The notes beneath the pieces are model-generated. The model worked only from the letters and a program-made list of their open reading frames with translations, had not been told where the DNA came from and searched no databases. A stretch of DNA of 64,000 bases from the NCBI RefSeq assembly GCF_017353255.1, contig NZ_JAFMYU010000009.1, positions 62,001-126,000 of the forward strand. The letters are read 5' to 3'. Source of the stretch: Fibrella aquatilis (lineage in GTDB: Bacteria; Bacteroidota; Bacteroidia; Cytophagales; Spirosomataceae). Below, piece after piece: positions 16,140-24,712 of the stretch; position 1 is the first letter of the stretch, and every line of letters begins with the position of its first letter. The position numbers and the translations under genes are program-made.

Positions 16140-16826
16140 TTATCGGACAATGGCAAAGTTGAACATCGGCGTTTGCAAGGCTCCCCATAGCCGAATCCAG
16201 ATTGGTAATAGCTGCTCGCTACCCCGCGCTGTGGTGATGTCGCCGAGGTCAATGATCGAAGTCGCAGGCCAGCCGAACTGCTCCGTCAGAAACGCAGAAG
16301 CCGTTGCTTTGGCGGCGGTACCATTGCCACTGACAAACACGTTGTGCATACCGGACACTGCCGTCGGGTTTACCATGATAGCCGCCGTCATGGTATTCAG
16401 CGTCTTTACCACGTTCACATTGGGAAACCGCCGTTGGATGGCCTCGCCCAGCGAATCATCATTGACAATGGATAGCGTGGGTGGCATTCCATTCGAGAAA
16501 TCAAGCGGATTTGCCACGTCTAGTAATACCTTCTGACCCAGATTGGCCTCCCCGGCGGCTTCGAGAGCAACCATACAAGCACCACCCGACGTGACGTTGA
16601 TAAGCAACTCGCCGAAAGCGGCTGCCTCGGCAAATGTGCCAAGTTCAATCCCCGGCTGACTCTGGAGCCAGTCAGCAAACGAAAGCAAACCGGTGTTAGT
16701 ATTACCCGGTTTAGCCAGCGTGTCGGCCACGTTCCGGGTGCCGAGTTTGAGGATGTGCCCTTTGGCAAGTAGTGTCTGGGCGAATGTGCGGGCAACCATA
16801 CCTGTACCTAAGATTCCGATGTTCAT
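16140..16826 (-). CDS. NADPH-dependent F420-reductase-like oxidoreductase
   Basis: The 228-residue protein has the N-terminal Rossmann motif GILGTGMVARTFA (residues 4-16) with LGTRN shortly after, as in the F420-dependent NADP oxidoreductase (NADP_oxidored_F420) family. LLDVANPLDFSNGMPPTLS and VVKTLNTMTAAIM are also typical. In bacteria without F420 these proteins use NADPH on other, mostly unknown, substrates. It leads a two-gene operon with the SDR at 15296-16135. A promoter-like TAATTTTG lies about 40 bp upstream. Confidence 0.8.
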   Translation of the reverse strand: MNIGILGTGMVARTFAQTLLAKGHILKLGTRNVADTLAKPGNTNTGLLSFADWLQSQPGIELGTFAEAAAFGELLINVTSGGACMVALEAAGEANLGQKVLLDVANPLDFSNGMPPTLSIVNDDSLGEAIQRRFPNVNVVKTLNTMTAAIMVNPTAVSGMHNVFVSGNGTAAKATASAFLTEQFGWPATSIIDLGDITTARGSEQLLPIWIRLWGALQTPMFNFAIVR

Positions 16827-16862
16827 AACTCTGATTTGTGGGAGTCGTAGCTAATTTCGGGG

Positions 16863-16870
16863 CAAAATTA
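16863..16870 (-). promoter_or_regulatory. TAnnTTTG promoter element for the NADP oxidoreductase operon
   Basis: On the minus strand TAATTTTG matches the Bacteroidetes -7 consensus TAnnTTTG exactly. It is 37 bp before the start codon, leaving a leader of about 30 nt. No good -33 TTG partner is visible. Confidence 0.4.
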
Positions 16871-16924
16871 GGACCGGGTTGGGCAGTCGGTATGGTCGGA
16901 AACGGGGGCTTGCTGGTCAATTCC

Positions 16925-17824
16925 TCATTGACTTTGCTGGCGAAAGGCCAGTGGGGTCAGACCGGTGTGTTTTCTGAAAAAACGCCCAAAATTGGCCGGA
17001 TCGCTGAAGTTTAGGCTATAAGCAACTTCGGCAATGTCGCTGTTGGTGTGGCGCAGCAGAATCCGGGCTTCGTGCAGCAGTTTCCGATTGATGAAATGCA
17101 GCGCTTTCTGCCCTGTTACCAGCCGCACCGATTCAGACAGGTAGTGGGGCGTAACGTGTAGCAGGTCGGCGTACTGCTCAAGGGTGCGTTTGTCGAGGTA
17201 CTCATTGTCGATCAACTGCACGAACCGGCGAAACAGGCGTTGCTCGGTGGTCACAAACCGTTCCTCGTAGCGGTTCAAGTCGGCCACAAAGCCGTTTAGC
17301 TGATGAAAAACAGCCAGCAGACTCAGGGCGGCAACGGGCGGCTGTCCGGGTTGGGGAAACCGGTCGTAGTGCGCGAAGACAGTGTTAAGCATACTGGCGA
17401 AGGTATCGTAATGGTCCTGCCGGATGGCCAAAAGGTTGGTGTGCAGGCTATTGAAAAACGGAAACTCCCGGTCGAAATCAGGCCGGTAAAAATCGAAACA
17501 TTCTTTACGAAAATAGACCAAAAACCCCTTAGGCGTTTGGTCGCGGTGCCAGCTGTAGACGTGGCCGGGAGCCTGAAAAACCAGAAATGCGTTTAGGTTG
17601 TCTACCGACTGATCGTCGTAGCCGATACGGGTGGTGCCGGGATTGGTGATGAGCGACATAAAGTAAAAGTTCTTACGGAAGGGCGGCATCACATTGCGGG
17701 TGTGCGGGTAGGTATCTTCGAGCCGGAGGCAGAATAGGTCATCGTTTAGCGTCCGGTGCCGCGACCCAATGGCGTCCAGAAACTCGTTGATCGTCTCGAA
17801 GCAGGGAATAGTAGCAGGATTCAT
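16925..17824 (-). CDS. AraC-family transcriptional regulator
   Basis: The 299-residue protein has an N-terminal cupin-like sensor domain (about 30-170) and a C-terminal AraC HTH pair (about 200-297): LEQYADLLHVTPHYLSESV for the first and IAEVAYSLNFSDPANFGRFF for the second. It is divergent from the secreted protein at 17925 (100-bp gap), and also lies 98 bp upstream of the SDR/oxidoreductase operon on its own strand. Its target is probably that oxidoreductase operon or the secreted protein. The arrangement AraC - NAD(P) oxidoreductase - SDR is common in Bacteroidetes for aldehyde or quinone stress, but that is an analogy. Confidence 0.87.
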   Translation of the reverse strand: MNPATIPCFETINEFLDAIGSRHRTLNDDLFCLRLEDTYPHTRNVMPPFRKNFYFMSLITNPGTTRIGYDDQSVDNLNAFLVFQAPGHVYSWHRDQTPKGFLVYFRKECFDFYRPDFDREFPFFNSLHTNLLAIRQDHYDTFASMLNTVFAHYDRFPQPGQPPVAALSLLAVFHQLNGFVADLNRYEERFVTTEQRLFRRFVQLIDNEYLDKRTLEQYADLLHVTPHYLSESVRLVTGQKALHFINRKLLHEARILLRHTNSDIAEVAYSLNFSDPANFGRFFRKHTGLTPLAFRQQSQ

Positions 17825-17890
17825 CGTAGCTGATTGGGGAAGTGGGCGGCTGTTTCCCGTTTGTAGTATTAAAAGTGAGCAACCGTGTCC

Positions 17891-17898
17891 TAGCTTTG
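17891..17898 (+). promoter_or_regulatory. TAnnTTTG promoter element
   Basis: TAGCTTTG matches the Bacteroidetes -7 consensus exactly and lies 27 bp before ATG 17925. No convincing -33 element is seen. Confidence 0.4.
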
Positions 17899-17924
17899 GC
17901 AGGTTTTTGTATCTGGCTTACTAT

Positions 17925-19148
17925 ATGCGTATCTCTTTCTTTCTTCTGAGGGTAGCAGTGATTCATTTGCTGACTGGTTTGGTCATGGCCTTTGGGCAGG
18001 GGTCAACGTCTGTGTTGGCACGTTATGACCAACAACTAGCTAGCTATCGCGCCTCCCTAAACCAACTGCGGCGGGTGCATTCGGTTAGTCGGCCAATGCC
18101 TGACCGTCCGTTTTTTCTGTTCGGCATGGGTGACCGCCGAAAATTCGTGTACCGAAACGGGCTGCTCACCGACGCGCTCACGGGCGATACGCTACGCCGG
18201 TGGGCCGTGCGCCGGGCCGTTATCGTTCCCTCCGAGTATACCGTGGCCATTGAAACCAACCAGCAGCAACTGGTATTGATCACTGAAACGGAACAAGGTG
18301 TTTTCCTGCGAGAAGGTAATCAGAGCACGGCTCTGAGTAACAGCCCGTTTCCGCTTCGGTTGCCCCACTTCAACCAGCATCGGTACGGCCCCGTGTTGCG
18401 GGTGCTACACCATGAAATCCTCATCAATGTAAACCAGGGCCTACCAGTTCCCAACTTTTTCGTTTACAAAAAACCCTGGCTCCGCGATGCCGCCCTGATG
18501 GGCATGGTGATGCAGCAAACGGGTAATCTCCGGCTCATAAAAGACTGGATCATGGCCCTGCGCGATCCTTTCGACCGCAATAATCACGGCGTTGCCGAAG
18601 CCGACAATCCGGGAGAAGTGCTGTTTCTGATCTCCCTGGTGAGCAACAAAAACCACCCACTCGTTGGTCCCACACTTGACTCGGCTCGGCAATTCGTAAA
18701 ACAAACAGCCACCGGCCCCTGCATCGAAGGCAAGACCGATTACGCACTACACCCCGTTTTTCAGACAAAATGGATGAAATACGGCCTGAACGCGCTCGGT
18801 CTGCCCGATCCTTACCAGATCCCGGCGGTGTATGATGCCTACTCGTCGCTGTTCTGGTGGGGCTATAAAAACCAGCATGTGGCAGGTAAACGGTTCGACG
18901 CAGCCAACCGCCGTGACTACCCGTACCTAGCCTGGGCGGAGGATCACTTTTATAGCCGCCCCGGCGCACCGGAGGTAAACGGCATTATGACCGATCAGGA
19001 CTACCCGCTGTCGTGGGAAGCCAACGCCAGCGATGCCTATTACCCCGGACTGCAACTGCTGGATAGCGACCTAATCCGGCAAAAACTTAGCCCGCCCCAC
19101 ACCTGGCACGCGGCTGAAATGTTTTTGCTCCTGGCCGAGCAAAAATAA
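17925..19148 (+). CDS. Secreted protein of unknown function, possible helical-barrel enzyme
   Basis: The 407-residue protein has a signal peptide (residues 1-24, MRISFFLLRVAVIHLL up to MAFGQG). I chose ATG 17925 because it begins this signal peptide; the longer frame from 17769 reads back into the AraC gene. A beta-rich N-terminal part (30-160) is followed by a helical part with conserved-looking acidic and aromatic residues: NFFVYKKPWLRDAALMGMV, DRNNHGVAEADNPGE, YSSLFWWGYKN and YLAWAEDHFYS. The helical half resembles an (alpha/alpha)-barrel of the sort used by several glycoside hydrolases. No family is recognised, so the enzyme idea is inference only. Confidence 0.7.
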   Translation: MRISFFLLRVAVIHLLTGLVMAFGQGSTSVLARYDQQLASYRASLNQLRRVHSVSRPMPDRPFFLFGMGDRRKFVYRNGLLTDALTGDTLRRWAVRRAVIVPSEYTVAIETNQQQLVLITETEQGVFLREGNQSTALSNSPFPLRLPHFNQHRYGPVLRVLHHEILINVNQGLPVPNFFVYKKPWLRDAALMGMVMQQTGNLRLIKDWIMALRDPFDRNNHGVAEADNPGEVLFLISLVSNKNHPLVGPTLDSARQFVKQTATGPCIEGKTDYALHPVFQTKWMKYGLNALGLPDPYQIPAVYDAYSSLFWWGYKNQHVAGKRFDAANRRDYPYLAWAEDHFYSRPGAPEVNGIMTDQDYPLSWEANASDAYYPGLQLLDSDLIRQKLSPPHTWHAAEMFLLLAEQK

Positions 19149-19198
19149 GCAGCCCCCACAATGTCCCCAACTACCAAAAGCTTGCCAGAGCGATACAA

Positions 19199-22100
19199 CT
19201 ACCTGACGACTATCCGTCGTCGCTGGCCTTTGTAGGTCAGCACGGTTACGTCTCGCGGGTGCTGCCCAACGGTCAGCACCCGCGAGGACTGGGCCAGATA
19301 CCCCGACCCGGTATAGACCTCGGCGCGGTGCGTTCGCCCATCGGCCTTCTGCCAGGTGGCAGCGTACTCATCGGGGCGGAGGGTGATCTGACGAGCCGTT
19401 CGCGTGGTCGGTTGGAAGGTCTGGAGTGTGTCACTGTTGTTGCCCACCAGCAGCAGCGACTGCCCCGGCCCGGTCGAAACGCACACCAAGCTTTTGGCAT
19501 CTCGGTCGGCACAGAGGCCGCTACGGGCCAGCGTTTGGGCACTGAAACCGCCCCGTCCATTGCCCCGCAGCAGCAGTCCTTTCCCCGCATCGTAGCGGCC
19601 AACCTGCACGTCGGTAGCGTAGGAATTGCCGATGAGCAGCAGGTCCAGGTTGCCATCGTTGTCGTAGTCGTCGGTCAGCATACCAAATACGGGCGCGGCC
19701 TGAGCCATCATCGGTAGCGGTCGGATCCGAAACCCCGCTTTGCCCTGATTTTCGATGTATGAAGAGCTGAATTCAGTAGCTGTGGCTACATACACGCCGT
19801 GCATATCGTCGGGTCTGAGGAGTTGATCGAAGGTCATTTCGCCGTATTGAGCGTAAGACGTGAACCGTTTCTTGAGGCTTGGTACCTGCTCGGCAAGTTG
19901 ATCGCGGGGGTGGGCTGGGTAACATTTCCCCTGGATGTACTGGCACATTACCGGGTCCAGTGTACCGTTCTGATCGTAGTCTTTGGCATACACACTGATG
20001 GGTTGGGCCGCAGATGCCTTAAACCGGCTATTTACTCCCATGTTACCAGCCACATAATCGATGTCGCCATCGTTGTCGAAGTCGCCGGCGGTTAGTGAGT
20101 TCCACCAACCAGCAGGCAAGTTGGTGGGACTCACCTTTAGCTTACCCGCTTGATTCTTGATGAAGCAGATAGGCATAAATTCCCCCGCCACCACTAGATC
20201 AATCTGTCCGTCTGTATCAAAGTCGCTCCACAGGGCTGAGGTGACCATGCCGATGCCCGACAGGCCGGGAGCTACCCGGTCGGTCACGTCCGTAAATTTT
20301 ACCCCGGTGCCCGGCCCCGAATCATTACGGAGAAGGTAACTCCGGGGTGGCAGCGGATAGCTGTGCGGCGTCACGCGGCCTCCCACAAACAAATCCAGGT
20401 CCCCGTCGCGGTCGTAGTCGGCAGCTACCACGCACGAGCCGCTGGCGCGCGTATCAGGCAAGGCAGCGGAGTCGGCCCGGAACAAGGGCAATCCGTCGGC
20501 ACCGCGCCCGTGTCCACGGGGGCCGTCGTTTCGATAAAGCCGGTCCTGATAACGGGGGTCATTGGGCAGCCATTCATTACCCCCGCAGACGACATAAAGG
20601 TCCAGGTCACCGTCGCCATCGGCATCGAACAGCAGGCTCCCCATCTCGTCGGCCAGATTACGACGTTGGCCAACCATCAGCGGCTTCTGGGTGAATGTTC
20701 CGGGCGTCATCTGGTAGAAAAACGCCTTATTCATCAGGGCCGCCCCGCCCACGTATACATCATCGAGGCCATTGCCATCGGCATCACCCACGGCCATGCC
20801 GGGGCCATTGCGCGAGTACAGATGTGGTAACAACACCTGTTGCTTAAAATCGACAAACGGATTTTCCCGCTGTACAAACGGGATCGGGTTATTGGCGGTC
20901 AGTTCAACAAAAAGCGGTTCGACGGGGTGGGCAGACGGGGGCGGGTCAACGCGGGCCTCTCGTTGCCTGACCGTCACAACCTGGTTGGCAGGCAGGTTGA
21001 CCAGCCGGGACGTTCGCCCGTCGAGCCAGCGGACAAGTACTGTATCTACCCGATCAACGGCCCCCAGCCCGAAATGTACTGTTGATTCTACCGTGGAAAC
21101 ATAGCCCCGGTATGGCGACTGTTCACTGATTTGGCGTTGCCGGGTGTTGTTTGGTCCGGCGTAGTGCACGGCTACTGTTGCTCCGAACCCTGCGGGGTTG
21201 CCCGGCTCACCAACCAAGTTTACCCGCAGGTAATGCCCGCTGGCTTTGTTGGCCTCGGCCTTCGCGCTTCGTTCGTCGGTACGGTTCCGGTATACGAAGG
21301 CCGTGCCGTTGATGTTGTTGGTGATGATGTCCAGATCGCCGTCATTGTCAAGATCAGCGTAGGCCGCGCCGTTGCTGAATGAAGGGATTGATAACCCCCA
21401 GGCTTCAGTCACGTCGTCGAAGGCCATATCGCCCCGATTGTGGTACATGAAATTCGACTTTTTCACGCCGATCAGTTCCGTCAGTTTCTCTTTCGTCTTA
21501 TTGTCGGTTTTAGCGTCAGACGCGAAATAAGTGGATTGGGATTGGCTGCTGTACGCCACAAAATCAAGGTCGGTAATGTCGCGTGGATAGCCGTTGGTAA
21601 TAAAAATGTCGCGCAGGCCGTCGTTGTCGAAATCGGCCATGAGCGTACTCCAGCTCCAGTCTGTGGCCGCCACGCCCGATAGCTGACCTACTTCGCTGAA
21701 ACTGATCTGCATCCGACCGTCGCGGCCCCGAACCAGCCCCCGATTCAGTTGCAGGGCATTTCGCACAAACTGGGGTGCGTAGCCCCGATCAAGGCCCATC
21801 TGATAACGATCCGGGTTGTGAGGGCCGAACATCGATTTCTGCCGCCGGTTATCGTCGGGCATCATATCAAGGGTCATCAGTTCGGGGTGGCCGTCGTTGT
21901 TGAGGTCGGCAATGTCGAGGCCCATCGCGTTATAGCTGCCGTGTTTCATGTAGTCGGTGAGCCGGTTGCTGAACGTGCCGTCCTGATTGTTGATCCACAA
22001 CAGATCATTTGACTGGAAATCGTTGGCACAATACACATCGGGCCAACCATCTTCGTTGATGTCGGCAACGGCAACGCCCAATCCCCAGCCTTCGATAGTA

Positions 22101-22819
22101 ATGCCCGCCTGTTGCGAAACGTTGCGAAACCGTCCCTGATCATTTCGGTAAAGCCGGTCGGTACTTTTGCCAGATCCATCCCGAACCGGGCCGCGAGGCT
22201 GGTTGCGGTTATACCCTTCTAAAGCATTGGTCAGCAGGTACATGTCCAGGTCCCCGTCGCGGTCGTAGTCGAAAAAGGCGGCCTGTGTGCTGTACCCCCG
22301 GTCGTCGAGACCCAGTTGCGGAGCCAGGTCGCGGTAGTGGGGCAGGCCATCACGACCGATACCCTGGTTGATAAAGAACTGGTTAGCAGCCCCGGTAGCA
22401 CCGCGTTTGGGGTTGATGGTGCAGACATAGATGTCGAGCAGCCCATCGGCGTTGATGTCTACCAAGCTCACGCCCGTACTCCAGCGATGGGGTGTCAGCA
22501 GACCAGTTTGCTTGGTAACGTCCTCGAACCGGATTTTGCTTCCGTCCGACCGGTTGAGGTACAACCGGTTTGGCACCTGACTACCACTGAAAAACACGTC
22601 GGGCAATCCGTCATTGTTCACGTCACCTACGGCTACGCCCCCACCGTTGAAGATGTACTCAAAATCGAGCACGTTAAGGCTGTCGTCTTCAACAATCGTG
22701 TTGGCGAAGTCTATACCTGTCTCGGCTGGGGTGAGCCGCTCGAAGCGTGGTTTTTGGTTGCACCCCGCAACGAGCAGCAACAAACTCAGCCAGGGTAGTA
22801 GTCGTTGGGTAAGGCACAT
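19199..22819 (-). CDS. FG-GAP/VCBS repeat lipoprotein with ASPIC/UnbV domain (CRTAC1-like)
   Basis: The 1206-residue outer-membrane lipoprotein has signal peptide and lipobox LLLLVAGC (Cys20). Two blocks of FG-GAP/VCBS repeats form likely calcium-binding beta-propellers, with many DxDxDGxxD loops such as GDVNNDGLPDVFFSG, DYDRDGDLDMYL and DFDNDGLRDIFI. Between them (about 530-620) is an ASPIC/UnbV domain, visible as GATVAVHYAG and STVHFGLGAVDRVDTVLVRW. These proteins are frequently found near SusC/D systems and are thought to bind or display extracellular material. It is separated from susD by a terminator, so it is probably transcribed separately from the nutrient-uptake operon. Confidence 0.9.
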   Translation of the reverse strand: MCLTQRLLPWLSLLLLVAGCNQKPRFERLTPAETGIDFANTIVEDDSLNVLDFEYIFNGGGVAVGDVNNDGLPDVFFSGSQVPNRLYLNRSDGSKIRFEDVTKQTGLLTPHRWSTGVSLVDINADGLLDIYVCTINPKRGATGAANQFFINQGIGRDGLPHYRDLAPQLGLDDRGYSTQAAFFDYDRDGDLDMYLLTNALEGYNRNQPRGPVRDGSGKSTDRLYRNDQGRFRNVSQQAGITIEGWGLGVAVADINEDGWPDVYCANDFQSNDLLWINNQDGTFSNRLTDYMKHGSYNAMGLDIADLNNDGHPELMTLDMMPDDNRRQKSMFGPHNPDRYQMGLDRGYAPQFVRNALQLNRGLVRGRDGRMQISFSEVGQLSGVAATDWSWSTLMADFDNDGLRDIFITNGYPRDITDLDFVAYSSQSQSTYFASDAKTDNKTKEKLTELIGVKKSNFMYHNRGDMAFDDVTEAWGLSIPSFSNGAAYADLDNDGDLDIITNNINGTAFVYRNRTDERSAKAEANKASGHYLRVNLVGEPGNPAGFGATVAVHYAGPNNTRQRQISEQSPYRGYVSTVESTVHFGLGAVDRVDTVLVRWLDGRTSRLVNLPANQVVTVRQREARVDPPPSAHPVEPLFVELTANNPIPFVQRENPFVDFKQQVLLPHLYSRNGPGMAVGDADGNGLDDVYVGGAALMNKAFFYQMTPGTFTQKPLMVGQRRNLADEMGSLLFDADGDGDLDLYVVCGGNEWLPNDPRYQDRLYRNDGPRGHGRGADGLPLFRADSAALPDTRASGSCVVAADYDRDGDLDLFVGGRVTPHSYPLPPRSYLLRNDSGPGTGVKFTDVTDRVAPGLSGIGMVTSALWSDFDTDGQIDLVVAGEFMPICFIKNQAGKLKVSPTNLPAGWWNSLTAGDFDNDGDIDYVAGNMGVNSRFKASAAQPISVYAKDYDQNGTLDPVMCQYIQGKCYPAHPRDQLAEQVPSLKKRFTSYAQYGEMTFDQLLRPDDMHGVYVATATEFSSSYIENQGKAGFRIRPLPMMAQAAPVFGMLTDDYDNDGNLDLLLIGNSYATDVQVGRYDAGKGLLLRGNGRGGFSAQTLARSGLCADRDAKSLVCVSTGPGQSLLLVGNNSDTLQTFQPTTRTARQITLRPDEYAATWQKADGRTHRAEVYTGSGYLAQSSRVLTVGQHPRDVTVLTYKGQRRRIVVR

Positions 22820-22871
22820 AACGTCTTGTTAGCTATCGGTCAAATCAGCGGGCCACACTGTAGGTTAACAC

Positions 22872-22899
22872 AAAAAACGCCCTGGCGAAACACCAGGGC
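22872..22899 (-). terminator. Intrinsic terminator after susD
   Basis: On the minus strand a 7-bp stem GCCCTGG/CCAGGGC (22893-22899 with 22879-22885) with a 7-nt loop is followed, after two bases, by a run of six T (complement of 22872-22877). It lies about 30 bp after the susD stop and ends the leftward operon. Confidence 0.8.
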
Positions 22900-22927
22900 A
22901 TTTAGGTAATAAACCTATGAATTTTAA

Positions 22928-24700
22928 TCAATAACCCGGGTTCTGCTTCACTTTGGCGTTGCTGATTATTTCGCTCTCAGGAATCGGAAACGCATATTTC
23001 CGGTCATTCCAGGTCAGCAGACCACTCTTCACCCGTTTGTAATAAGCCGTTTCCTGCGGACCAATTTTCCAGCGGCACACGTCGAACCACCACTGTCCTT
23101 CGGCAAAAAGCTCGGCCCAGCGCTCGTATTTGAGTGGGTCGTTGGCCAGGTGGTCCGACGCGCCGAGGGCCATCGTGCGATCGGTCAGGCTTTTGTAATC
23201 GTATTTCGAGGCCACATCAACCGGCACATCGTAAGCCCGGCGATGCACTTTATTCACGTATTCCAATGCACCGGCTGTGTTGCCCGTGCGTTGCAGTGCT
23301 TCGGCATAGAGCAGGTATACATCGGCCAGCCGGAGCATGTAGAAGTTGGTCGCGATGCTCTCGGCAGGCTCTCCACCCCACAACCCCCGGTCAATGACCA
23401 CGTATTTGCGGTGATTCCAGGCCTGGTTCTGCGCCAGCGGGAACCCTTCCCCCCGTGCTTTGGTGACTTTGCGCCATTTGTTGTACAGGTAGATCGAGTC
23501 AACCCAGGGCTGAAGCGTTCCTACCGTCATACGCGGGTCAACCAGCTTGTTCTGGCGTAACTCAACCGACTTTTTGTAGTAGGTGGCACTTTTCATGCCC
23601 GCCGTGCTGGCGGTAGTGTCCGTAAACCCAAAGCGGTCGTTGTTCTGATCGTGGATGAACAGGTTGCCAAAGCCGTTCGTGCCTTCGCCCACGCCGTCGT
23701 CTTCGAGGTAACCGGGACTGATAAATATCCCGTATTGCGACGAGGTATTGAGCGTACTGTTCCAGACATCCCGCCGATCACTGGTGTAGTTGATCTCGAA
23801 GATGGATTCTTTGTTAAACTCGTTCTGCCCGTTGAACATCTTCGCGTACACGGCGTAGTCTACCAGCTGCTTCCCACTTTTGTCAATAACGGTCTTCAGC
23901 AGGTCGCGGGCCAGGGTCCATTGCTGGGTAAACACGTAGCTTTTGGCCAACAAACTTTTTACCGCCCACTCATTCACGCGGGGTTTGTTGGCATCGTCCC
24001 ATACTTTACCCGTCAGCAGTTCGTCGGATTTCTTGAGGTCGGCGATGATAAAATCCCACACTTGCCCGATAGTGGCCCGTTCGCGTACCGTCTGGCTCAG
24101 TTCAGTTGCCACCTGGTCAGGAAGGGGGATGCCCATTTTGACGCGGTCAGCTTCGGTTTGGATCATGGTTTCGCCGAAGAGGTTGATCAACGGAAAGTAA
24201 TTGACTGCCCGCAGAAACCGCGCTTCACCTTCTAGTTCGTTCAGGTGAGTTAGTTGCCCCTTGTCGGTCGTGCCTTTTCGGATCTTAGCCAGTTCGGTTA
24301 GAAAGGAGTTGGTCCGGGCAATGTTTTCGTAGTGGTTTTGCCAGATAGCCCCCAGCTTCCCGTCGCTGGGCAGCGTCCGTAGTTCGGCAAATTCAGGAAA
24401 GTTGGCCCCGTTATATCCCATATCGGCGGTGTGGTCGGGTAGCACACCGGAACAGCGGAAGTTATCGCCGTTGTAAAAGCCCGTGCGTAGCCGCCCATAA
24501 AGGTCAATCACCATCAGGTCGAGGTCAGCAACCTTTGCCGGAAAAGTCGTTGTTGACAGCACATTGGGATCGCTGACGTTCAGAAACGAGTCCTCTTTGC
24601 AGGACACAGTGGCCAATGAACAGCCCGCCGTAAAAACGAAGGCGGCTGCTACCTGCGAAAATCGGAAACCGCGTGTGGGTTTCATAAAAGATTGATTCAT
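22928..24700 (-). CDS. SusD/RagB-family nutrient-binding lipoprotein
   Basis: The 590-residue surface lipoprotein captures the substrate for its SusC partner. The N-terminus has a signal peptide and Cys in LATVSCKEDSFLNVSDPN, the usual SusD opening. Family hallmarks follow: LEGEARFLRAVNYFPLINLFG in the TPR-like helices, YMLRLADVYLLYAEAL, and a C-terminal YAFPIPESEI then NPGY. ATG 24700 and ATG 24685 (MKPTRGF) are both possible starts. It is 12 bp downstream of susC and is followed by a terminator, so it is the last gene of the ribokinase-to-susD cluster. The ligand is not evident from the sequence; context suggests ribosides. Confidence 0.93.
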   Translation of the reverse strand: MNQSFMKPTRGFRFSQVAAAFVFTAGCSLATVSCKEDSFLNVSDPNVLSTTTFPAKVADLDLMVIDLYGRLRTGFYNGDNFRCSGVLPDHTADMGYNGANFPEFAELRTLPSDGKLGAIWQNHYENIARTNSFLTELAKIRKGTTDKGQLTHLNELEGEARFLRAVNYFPLINLFGETMIQTEADRVKMGIPLPDQVATELSQTVRERATIGQVWDFIIADLKKSDELLTGKVWDDANKPRVNEWAVKSLLAKSYVFTQQWTLARDLLKTVIDKSGKQLVDYAVYAKMFNGQNEFNKESIFEINYTSDRRDVWNSTLNTSSQYGIFISPGYLEDDGVGEGTNGFGNLFIHDQNNDRFGFTDTTASTAGMKSATYYKKSVELRQNKLVDPRMTVGTLQPWVDSIYLYNKWRKVTKARGEGFPLAQNQAWNHRKYVVIDRGLWGGEPAESIATNFYMLRLADVYLLYAEALQRTGNTAGALEYVNKVHRRAYDVPVDVASKYDYKSLTDRTMALGASDHLANDPLKYERWAELFAEGQWWFDVCRWKIGPQETAYYKRVKSGLLTWNDRKYAFPIPESEIISNAKVKQNPGY

Positions 24701-24712
24701 ATTTGATGTCTG

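Noticed and set aside
19259-19717. Several long plus-strand frames within 19.2-22.8 kb
   Set aside because: All are shadows of the FG-GAP lipoprotein gene, whose repeated DxDxDG codons create long antisense frames.
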